Source of the DNA: JASFTV01 sp050050615
Lineage (GTDB): Bacteria; Desulfobacterota; DSM-4660; Desulfatiglandales; HGW-15
Direction: 5' to 3'
Assembly (NCBI GenBank): GCA_050050615.1
Contig: JASFTV010000231.1
Coordinates: 1-5,928, forward strand
DNA: 5,928 nucleotides
The position numbers and the translations under genes are program-made. This document shows, one piece after another, positions 1 through 4,709 of the stretch (position 1 is the stretch's first letter; each line of letters starts with the position of its first letter). The notes below the pieces were generated by a model. It was not told the DNA's origin. It saw only the letters and a list, made by a program, of their open reading frames with translations, and did not search any database.

Positions 1-184
1 TGATCCTCTTCTGTTTAAGGGTCTCAAGCTCCCTGAATAGCGTGGTCTCCTGACCTTTGGCCACGTCAAAAAGAGGCGTCGATTCAGTACCTTCATAGGA
101 AAGAGCGTGGCCCCCTAGAATGAGCACCACAAAAAGTGTCATCATGACGTTGGCTAACATACCTATCTCCTTTGCACGTACCAT
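1..184 (-). CDS. Exported protein of unknown function, N-terminal fragment
   Basis: This minus-strand reading frame is open to the left edge, so only the first 61 codons are visible and the product cannot be identified. The translation begins MVRAKEIGMLANVMMTLF, followed by VVLILGGHALS. That is a short basic n-region (Arg3, Lys5), a hydrophobic core at about residues 14-25, and a plausible signal peptidase site near Ala27-Leu-Ser29. The visible mature part is polar and ends in a charged, possibly coiled stretch (LFRELETLKQKRI). Two starts are credible. ATG at 184 has AGGAG at 192-196 (7-base spacer). ATG at 160 has AAGGAG at 167-172 (6-base spacer). I chose 184 because the shorter form has no positive charge ahead of the hydrophobic core, but 160 is nearly as good. 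The gene is divergent from the synthetase gene and separated from it by about 490 bases. Signal sequence, ribosome binding site and uninterrupted frame together make it a real gene. I recognise no family. Confidence 0.72.
   Translation of the reverse strand, partial: MVRAKEIGMLANVMMTLFVVLILGGHALSYEGTESTPLFDVAKGQETTLFRELETLKQKRI
167..172 (-). promoter_or_regulatory. Second Shine-Dalgarno, for the alternative start at 160
   Basis: The minus strand reads AAGGAG here, six bases ahead of an in-frame ATG at 160. If the upstream ATG at 184 is used, these bases are instead codons for Lys-Glu. Two well-spaced ribosome binding sites 24 bases apart make the start of the left-edge gene genuinely ambiguous. 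Confidence 0.5.
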
Positions 185-185
185 T

Positions 186-204
186 CCGCCACTCCTACCG
201 GCGG
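186..204 (-). promoter_or_regulatory. Hairpin with Shine-Dalgarno in its loop
   Basis: On the minus strand CCGCC (200-204) pairs with GGCGG (186-190), leaving a nine-base loop that contains the AGGAG Shine-Dalgarno for the ATG at 184. Just upstream are small potential hairpins, including TACC-TTT-GGTA. Exposure of a ribosome binding site in a GC-rich hairpin loop could favour or gate initiation. This is inferred from base pairing only. Confidence 0.35.
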
Positions 205-346
205 CATACCAAAGGTAATTCTGTAACAGGCCATGTCCCTTTCGCTTGGTTTTGCCCGTGGCTGAAGGCAAGGTAGCTGTATTTCCCGTAATGGGTGATT
301 TTTCTGGCAGCCGCCTCTCCATGCTGACAAGAGAGAGCTAGTATTC

Positions 347-375
347 TGTATCGCAAATAACTTGACATATTTCAA
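347..375 (-). promoter_or_regulatory. Possible sigma70-type promoter for the left-edge gene
   Basis: The minus strand has TTGAAA (370-375) as a -35 candidate (5 of 6 to consensus). A 17-base spacer separates it from GATACA (347-352), a weak -10 (3 of 6). Transcription would start near 340 and give a leader of about 155-180 bases before the left-edge gene. The -10 is poor, so this is a candidate only. Confidence 0.28.
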
Positions 376-513
376 TCGTAACGGGGGACCGTCGGCGTTG
401 GTCGTCCAGACCGCAACTATACGCTCAATAGCCCCTTCAACGGCACCAAATCTTTGCCAGTCGCCCCGGAGCAGCCCCATAAGAGCCGCTTTCAAGCGAA
501 GATAGGCTTCTGT

Positions 514-582
514 GCCCGCCCGCCTCGCCTGCCCGTCCCGGGCCGGTATGGGCCGGGGAGCGGCTCGCGCTGGCGGGCGGGC
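514..582. repeat. GC-rich palindromic repeat, copy 1
   Basis: A very GC-rich element is bounded by perfectly complementary 10-base arms, GCCCGCCCGC (514-523) and GCGGGCGGGC (573-582). Inside, 536-559 can fold into a nine-pair stem with one G-G mismatch and a six-base loop (GGTATG). Bases 537-569 are identical over 33 bases to 2392-2424, in the same orientation. Similarity extends to 47 of 51 bases over 528-578. Two copies in one small window, each able to form a nested hairpin, suggest a dispersed REP-like or small non-autonomous element. No transposase is present here. Confidence 0.8.
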
Positions 583-608
583 CTGCCTGCAGCGCCGCAC
601 CGTTTTCC

Positions 609-636
609 TTGACTTGGAGGATATTCGTCTGATAAA
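609..636 (+). promoter_or_regulatory. Sigma70-type promoter for the acyl-CoA synthetase gene
   Basis: TTGACT (609-614, 5 of 6 to consensus) is followed by a 16-base spacer and GATAAA (631-636, 4 of 6). Transcription would start near 643. A short inverted repeat lies over the predicted start (AAGGC 636-640, GCCTT 646-650) and could be an operator half-site pair or chance. The position, just after the GC-rich repeat and about 40 bases before the gene, fits. Confidence 0.42.
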
Positions 637-676
637 AGGCTCACGGCCTTAATAAAATAACCAAAAGTAGCTCAAT

Positions 677-2194
677 ATGACCAAAGATTATGTGAGGACA
701 GACATATCCATGAAAGGTCGTGTCAACCATCGTACCGCGTTGAGCTTGGATTGTATTTTTGACCCCGGATCAATCGCTGTGATTGGCGCATCCACATCAT
801 TTGCGAAGTGGGGACAGATGATCCTGAGCAATATGGTGGCCGGAAATTTTCAAGGAAAAATCTTTCCGGTCAACCCTAAAGGGGAAACGATGTTCGGTCT
901 TAACGTGTATCGACGTGTTCAAGATATCCCGGAGTTCGTGGATCTCGCCATTATCACCACGCCGGCAAAGACGGTCCCCGCAATTTTGGAGGACTGCGGT
1001 GAGAAAGGGGTTAAGGGGGTCGTTGTCATCACTTCCGGATTCAGTGAGACGGACGATACGGGCAAGAGGCTGGAGAAAGAGATCGTATCCATATGCCGCG
1101 AAAAAGGCTTGACCCTGGTCGGCCCCAATACCATGGGAATCATCTCTCCCTACGCAGGCCTTTTTGCGACCGGAACGCACACCAGACCGAGAAAGGGGTC
1201 CGTGGCCTTTGTGTCCCAGTCTGGCAATCTCGGCAACCAATTGATCCATTGGGCGGAAAAGCAGGGAGTTGGGGTCTCTCTGTTTGTGGGGTCAGGCAAT
1301 GAGGCTATGGTCTCATGCACCGATTATCTCGATTATCTCGAGCACCATCCTCACACTGAGATTATCACTCTGTACATCGAGAACATGCAGGAGGGAAGAC
1401 GTTTTTTGGAGACGGCATCCCGAATAAACCGCAAAAAGCCTGTGTTTGTTCTCAAAGGAGGGAGAACCGAGGCAGGACGGACCGCCTCAGCATCGCATAC
1501 GGGCGCAATGGGTGGGGAGGTGACAATATTCAGGGCGGCATGCCGTCAAGCAGGCCTCTTGGATACGAGCGTCCCCCCAGAACTGCTTGATCTATCAGCC
1601 GGGTTTTCCTCTTTGCCGCTGCCCAGGGGGAACCGCGTCGGCATCGTGACACTCGGCGGCGGGTGGGGTGTGGTGACTGCGGACGCGTGTAATGAGAATG
1701 GACTGGTCGTTCCCTTTCTCCCTGAGACGATTATCAAAAGCATCGGCCGGTATCTTCCACCGTTCTGGAGCAAGGGAAACCCGGTCGATCTGGTTGCAAC
1801 CCGTGACCTTGAGGTGCCCCTTGTGGCGGTGGAAGAGCTTTTGAAATGGGACGGCATCGATGCCGTGATAAGTCTGGGCATTGTTGGTCGAGTCGAGCTT
1901 GTGCGGTTGTTGATTCAATCCACCCGTGAGGTTGATGCGACCATGTCCCCCGAATTCTTGAGGGAGATCGAAGAGCTGAGTCAGGAATATGAGAAAAGTT
2001 ATGTAGCTCGGATCGCGGAATTCATGGCTATTTATGAGAAACCTGTCATTGGGGTTTCTCTGACCAGGACAGATGAAGGGACGGTTCGATCCGTGAGCGG
2101 GAGGCGGTACAGCCCCGTCTTCTATCAAACACCTGAGAATGCCGTCAATGTACTGGCCAGGATGGTCGCTTATGAGCGGCACCTGAGAATCTGA
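677..2194 (+). CDS. ADP-forming acyl-CoA synthetase, alpha-subunit type
   Basis: This 505-residue protein has the alpha-subunit architecture of NDP-forming acyl-CoA synthetases, which form an acyl-CoA from acid, CoA and ATP or run backwards to make ATP. The N-terminal Rossmann CoA-binding domain (about 25-155) shows IAVIGAS (33-39), FPVNPKGE (63-70) and GPNTMG (149-154). The succinyl-CoA-ligase-like domain (about 170-300) carries SQSGNLG (180-186) and SASHTGA. His274 in that motif matches the phosphorylated catalytic histidine of the family. A third flavodoxin-like domain (about 318-500) has GIVTLGGGWGVV and GNPVDL. No ATP-grasp beta domain is fused or adjacent, so a partner must be encoded elsewhere or the protein does something else. 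The usual TNAGGPG of the third domain reads TLGGGWG. The ATG at 677 lacks a good Shine-Dalgarno; ATG at 710 (Met12) has GAGGA 11 bases upstream and is a credible alternative. A tandem GATTATCTC repeat (1322-1339) encodes DYLDYL. The family is certain; the substrate is unknown. Confidence 0.93.
   Translation: MTKDYVRTDISMKGRVNHRTALSLDCIFDPGSIAVIGASTSFAKWGQMILSNMVAGNFQGKIFPVNPKGETMFGLNVYRRVQDIPEFVDLAIITTPAKTVPAILEDCGEKGVKGVVVITSGFSETDDTGKRLEKEIVSICREKGLTLVGPNTMGIISPYAGLFATGTHTRPRKGSVAFVSQSGNLGNQLIHWAEKQGVGVSLFVGSGNEAMVSCTDYLDYLEHHPHTEIITLYIENMQEGRRFLETASRINRKKPVFVLKGGRTEAGRTASASHTGAMGGEVTIFRAACRQAGLLDTSVPPELLDLSAGFSSLPLPRGNRVGIVTLGGGWGVVTADACNENGLVVPFLPETIIKSIGRYLPPFWSKGNPVDLVATRDLEVPLVAVEELLKWDGIDAVISLGIVGRVELVRLLIQSTREVDATMSPEFLREIEELSQEYEKSYVARIAEFMAIYEKPVIGVSLTRTDEGTVRSVSGRRYSPVFYQTPENAVNVLARMVAYERHLRI
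694..698 (+). promoter_or_regulatory. Shine-Dalgarno for alternative start at 710
   Basis: GAGGA lies 11 bases before ATG 710, which would shorten the synthetase by 11 residues without touching the CoA-binding domain. The ATG at 677 is preceded only by an AT-rich stretch ending in AAAAGTAGCTCAAT, with no clear Shine-Dalgarno. The true start may therefore be 710. Confidence 0.35.
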
Positions 2195-2385
2195 GTGATG
2201 GGTGACGTTCAAAAGTGTTCCCATGGCTCAGGCCTCATCTCTCTATCCCCTTGGCTACCCGGGGAGGGCATGGTCTTTCTGGAAAGGGGACATCTAAGTA
2301 ATGCTTTTGCCTGTATCTTGTGGTATTTTGCATGAATCATTCGGGTCAGTAACGATACAGAGCTGAACTTAGTTCGCTTCGTCCC

Positions 2386-2433
2386 GCCCGCCCCGGGCCG
2401 GTATGGGCCGGGGAGCGGCTCGCGATAGCGGGC
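2386..2433. repeat. GC-rich palindromic repeat, copy 2
   Basis: This copy shares the 33-base core (2392-2424) exactly with 537-569, in direct orientation 1,855 bases away. The outer arms are shorter here: GCCCGC (2386-2391) pairs with GCGGGC (2428-2433). The same inner hairpin is kept. Together the two copies bracket the acyl-CoA synthetase gene. The element ends about ten bases before the TGGAA octamer array, so the two may form one composite unit. Confidence 0.8.
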
Positions 2434-2442
2434 AGGTCACAA

Positions 2443-2480
2443 TTGGAATAATGGAATGTTGGATTGATGGAATATTGGGT
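2443..2480. repeat. Octamer array, TGGAA orientation
   Basis: TGGAA or a close variant recurs every eight bases at 2444, 2452, 2460 (TGGAT) and 2468, with a decayed unit at 2476. Bases 2443-2473 form an imperfect inverted repeat (25 of 31 matches) with 2707-2737. The strict eight-base spacing is incompatible with coding and suggests a short tandem repeat or an array of binding sites. Confidence 0.65.
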
Positions 2481-2706
2481 TTTTGTTTGGACTCTTTGAA
2501 GAATATCAATAGAGGATTTAAATGATCTGGATTTTGCGCTTGGTTCCTGCAAAGAATTTCACTCCTGTTATGTGAGCTTCAAACAAGCTGGTCAAATTTC
2601 AGATTGAATGACTTAACTTGATTGAATCTCATCAAAGAAAGCAAAAAAGTCAGAGTTGGGAAGATTTCGTTGATCCGGATGCAGGGGCTGTTCGGTTTTG
2701 GCCATG

Positions 2707-2737
2707 ATTCCATTGTTCCACTATTCCATCATTCCAA
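2707..2737. repeat. Octamer array, TTCCA orientation
   Basis: TTCCA occurs four times at exact eight-base spacing (2708, 2716, 2724, 2732). It is the inverted counterpart of the array at 2443-2480, about 233 bases away, and ends about 20 bases before the AOR promoter. The pair could be the ends of a small mobile element, the arms of a long imperfect hairpin, or protein-binding arrays. Confidence 0.65.
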
Positions 2738-2747
2738 GGGGGAGGCA
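2738..2747 (+). repeat. Ten-base direct repeat matching the AOR ribosome binding site
   Basis: GGGGGAGGCA here is repeated exactly at 2815-2824, where it supplies the AOR Shine-Dalgarno. No start codon follows this first copy, so it is not a working ribosome binding site for any frame I can see. It may be a small duplication or coincidence. Confidence 0.35.
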
Positions 2748-2757
2748 CAAATAGAAA

Positions 2758-2786
2758 TTGGCATTAACTTATCCTAGATTTATACA
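2758..2786 (+). promoter_or_regulatory. Sigma70-type promoter for the AOR operon
   Basis: TTGGCA (2758-2763, 5 of 6 to consensus), a 17-base spacer and TATACA (2781-2786, 4 of 6) make a good promoter. Transcription would start near 2793, giving a short leader of about 35 bases. It lies right after the TTCCA octamer array, and a factor bound there would sit just upstream of the -35 element. The same bases look slightly like a sigma54 -24 element, but no GC is present at the -12 position. Confidence 0.5.
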
Positions 2787-2817
2787 GTTATAGAAATTCC
2801 GAAACGTTCATTACGGG

Positions 2818-2822
2818 GGAGG
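2818..2822 (+). promoter_or_regulatory. Ribosome binding site of the AOR gene
   Basis: GGAGG within a run reading GGGGGAGGC stands six bases before ATG 2829. It is a near-ideal Shine-Dalgarno and fixes the AOR start. Confidence 0.8.
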
Positions 2823-2828
2823 CATAAC

Positions 2829-4709
2829 ATGTTCTTCGGTTTCATGGGAAAGATTTTAAGGGTGGATTTGTCCAGCGGAAAGATCTCAGAAGAAGAGTTG
2901 AGCGAGGTCGTAGCCAAAAAATATATCGGCGGTGTAGGCATGGCCACCAGATATCTCTATGATGAGGTATCAAAGGGGGCCGATCCTCTGGGTCCGGAGA
3001 ACCTGCTCATATTGATGACAGGACCACTTGCGGGAACGGCATCAGCAAGTGCGAGCCGATATTCCGCGGTAGCCAAATCACCCTTGACTGGCATATGGGG
3101 CCATGCGAATTCAGGTGGAAGTTTTGGGCCGGCCCTGAAGAGAAGCGGCTATGACGGGTTTATCTTCCAGGGCATCTCACCGAGACCCGTGTACCTAACC
3201 ATAGAAGATGGCAAGGCCGAGTTGAGAGATGCGAAGCACCTTTGGGGGAAGACCGTGCCTGAAACCGAAGATCTGATACAGGAAGACTCGGGCAAGAGTT
3301 TTACGATCGCATCTATTGGACCGGCAGGTGAGAATCTTGTCCGCTATGCCAGCATTATGAATAACAAGCATCGCGCAGCAGGGAGGTGCGGACTGGGAAC
3401 CGTTATGGGCTCCAAGCGTTTGAAGGCCGTGGCCTGCGCAGGGAAAATCCCTATCCGCCTTGCGAATAAGGATGTCTTCAGGGAAAAAGCAATAAAGCAG
3501 ATCGAATTGTTGAATGAGTCTATGCTGAAAGTAGGCTTTGAGGCGTTTGGTACCAATATGGTCTCGGATATGGTCAATGCCAGAGGTGGATACCCCACCA
3601 GGAATTGGCAGACTGGGGTATTTGAAGGTATCGAGGAGCTCAACGGCCAAGCATTGACGGACAAGGTCCTTGTCTCGGGAGTGAACTGCTTTGCCTGCCC
3701 TATTCTGTGCGGGCGTGGATCCGAAATCAGGGAAGGTCCATGGAAGGGTCGTAGAGGTGAAGGCCCTGAGTATGAAACGGTGAATACCTTAGGGGCCATG
3801 TGTGGTGTCTCAGACATGAATGCGGTGACCATAGCCAACTACCTATGCAACGAATACGGACTCGATACGATATCAACAGGGTCTACGATTGCCTTCGCCA
3901 TGGAATGTTATGAAAGAGGTATCTTAACACAGGAGCAAACGGGCGGTATTGCCCTCAAGTTTGGAGACGGCAATCTCGTCGTGGAGCTGGTGGATAAGAT
4001 AGCGAGAAGAGAAGGCATTGGCGACCTGTTGGCTGAAGGAACAAAACGCCTCTCTGAGCAACTGGGGCAAGGATCCGAACGTTTTGCCATGAATGTGAAG
4101 GGGCTTGAGCTTCCAGCCTATGATCCGCGAGCAGCCAAGATATGCGGCCTCGGATATGTGACCGCAAATCGTGGCGGGGATCATATTACCGGCTACGTGG
4201 AGGGGCCGACCTTTATCGATACACCATTTCTTTTGGTAGAAGATAGCAAGATCGAAGATGTGTTTGTTGCCAACCCAAAAGAGGCCAAGGTTCTGATAGA
4301 TATGGAGAATGCCCTGACAATGTTTGATGCGATTGGTGGATGCAAGTTTATGGGCATATTGCTCAAGGCCGAAGACTTCATAGACCTGATAACGAATGCC
4401 ACCGGTTGGGATCTCAGTGTAGATGATTTTAGAAAAAGCGGCGAAAGGATCTACAACCTCATAAGGGCATTTTGTGTAAGAGAGGGGATAACCAGAGAGG
4501 CTGATACTCTGCCAAGACGCTTGATGGAAGATAAGCTACCAGAAGGTCCCGCAGAGGGGATGGTGATTGATAAGGATACACTTGAGATGATGAAGGATGC
4601 ATACTATGAAGTTCGTGGATGGGACCCGAACACCGGCATACCCACGCCTGAGAAATTGCGAGAGTTGGAGCTGGATGATCTTATTGATGATCTGTGGGAG
4701 AAAAGATAA
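2829..4709 (+). CDS. Aldehyde:ferredoxin oxidoreductase (AOR) family protein
   Basis: This complete 626-residue cytoplasmic enzyme belongs to the tungsten- or molybdenum-bis-pterin AOR family, which oxidises aldehydes to carboxylic acids (or reduces acids) with ferredoxin. Length matches the family (Pyrococcus AOR is about 605). The N-terminal pterin-binding domain (about 4-205) shows IGGVGMA (33-39), SRYSAVAKSPLTG (76-88) and NNKHRAAGRCGLGTVMGSK (178-196). The C-terminal domains carry the 4Fe-4S ligands Cys287, Cys290, Cys294 (CxxCxxxC) and Cys505. The two pterin-contact motifs read NEYGLD (341-346) and DAIGGC (500-505); relative to the classic DxxGL(D/C), the first Asp is Asn and the second Leu is Gly. 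GPEYET (312-317) and His452 in GGDH fall where active-site Glu and His lie in Pyrococcus AOR (inferred by motif order). The C-terminus has the usual YYEVRGWDPNTGIPT. A strong Shine-Dalgarno and promoter precede it, and an acyl-CoA ligase starts on the next base after its stop. No ferredoxin-like subunit or molybdopterin gene is nearby. The substrate is not predictable; a BamB-like ring-reductase role is less likely because no such partners are seen. Confidence 0.95.
   Translation: MFFGFMGKILRVDLSSGKISEEELSEVVAKKYIGGVGMATRYLYDEVSKGADPLGPENLLILMTGPLAGTASASASRYSAVAKSPLTGIWGHANSGGSFGPALKRSGYDGFIFQGISPRPVYLTIEDGKAELRDAKHLWGKTVPETEDLIQEDSGKSFTIASIGPAGENLVRYASIMNNKHRAAGRCGLGTVMGSKRLKAVACAGKIPIRLANKDVFREKAIKQIELLNESMLKVGFEAFGTNMVSDMVNARGGYPTRNWQTGVFEGIEELNGQALTDKVLVSGVNCFACPILCGRGSEIREGPWKGRRGEGPEYETVNTLGAMCGVSDMNAVTIANYLCNEYGLDTISTGSTIAFAMECYERGILTQEQTGGIALKFGDGNLVVELVDKIARREGIGDLLAEGTKRLSEQLGQGSERFAMNVKGLELPAYDPRAAKICGLGYVTANRGGDHITGYVEGPTFIDTPFLLVEDSKIEDVFVANPKEAKVLIDMENALTMFDAIGGCKFMGILLKAEDFIDLITNATGWDLSVDDFRKSGERIYNLIRAFCVREGITREADTLPRRLMEDKLPEGPAEGMVIDKDTLEMMKDAYYEVRGWDPNTGIPTPEKLRELELDDLIDDLWEKR
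4696..4700 (+). promoter_or_regulatory. Ribosome binding site of the ligase gene, inside the AOR gene
   Basis: GGGAG lies within the last codons of the AOR gene, nine bases before ATG 4710. Because the AOR stop (4707-4709) touches this ATG, ribosomes finishing AOR can reinitiate directly, so the two are probably translationally coupled. Confidence 0.6.

Larger units (their letters stand above)
185..676. other. Divergent intergenic region
   Basis: This stretch separates the left-edge minus-strand gene from the synthetase gene on the plus strand. From left to right it holds the left gene's structured leader (about 185-340), a weak minus-strand promoter, an unassigned part (376-513), a GC-rich palindromic repeat (514-582) and a plus-strand promoter (609-636). 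A 145-codon minus-strand frame (163-600) spans most of it. I do not call it a gene: it runs through the repeat, has no ribosome binding site at its first or internal ATG, and shows no recognisable domain. Confidence 0.6.
2195..2828. other. Long intergenic region between synthetase and AOR genes
   Basis: No gene is supportable in these 634 bases. The first part (2195-2385) has small imperfect hairpins such as TCCCC/GGGGA at 2246-2265, none followed by a T-run, so no convincing terminator was found for the upstream gene. Then come GC-rich repeat copy 2, a TGGAA octamer array, an AT-rich stretch (about 2480-2700) in which I see no RNA or gene, an inverted TTCCA octamer array, and the promoter and ribosome binding site of the AOR gene. 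A 68-codon minus-strand frame (2346-2552) crosses the repeats and is not credible. Confidence 0.7.

Noticed and set aside
178..204. tRNA D-arm-like sequence (GTGGCGGAATGGTA on the minus strand)
   Set aside because: No acceptor stem, anticodon arm or T-arm can be built around it.
163..600. 145-codon minus-strand open frame ending two bases before the alternative start of the left-edge gene
   Set aside because: It runs through the GC-rich palindrome, which creates long open frames by composition. It has no Shine-Dalgarno at its first ATG or at the internal ATG at 480, and no recognisable domain. The stretch around RLKAALMGLLRGDWQRF looks faintly protein-like, so a gene remnant cannot be fully excluded.
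1595..2224. 209-codon minus-strand frame opposite the synthetase gene
   Set aside because: It is antisense to a gene with clear family motifs. The peptide has no domain-like features and is a shadow of the coding strand.
2246..2290. Rho-independent terminator after the synthetase gene
   Set aside because: TCCCC/GGGGA with a ten-base loop is not followed by a T-run, and the nearby CTTTC/GAAAG is too short.
2346..2552. 68-codon minus-strand open frame
   Set aside because: It spans GC-rich repeat copy 2 and the octamer array. The peptide is repeat-derived and there is no ribosome binding site.
2443..2737. CRISPR array
   Set aside because: The repeat units are only eight bases with no spacers of uniform length and no cas genes.
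2759..2775. Sigma54 promoter (TTGGCA at the -24 position)
   Set aside because: The required GC at the -12 position is absent. The sigma70 reading with TATACA is better.
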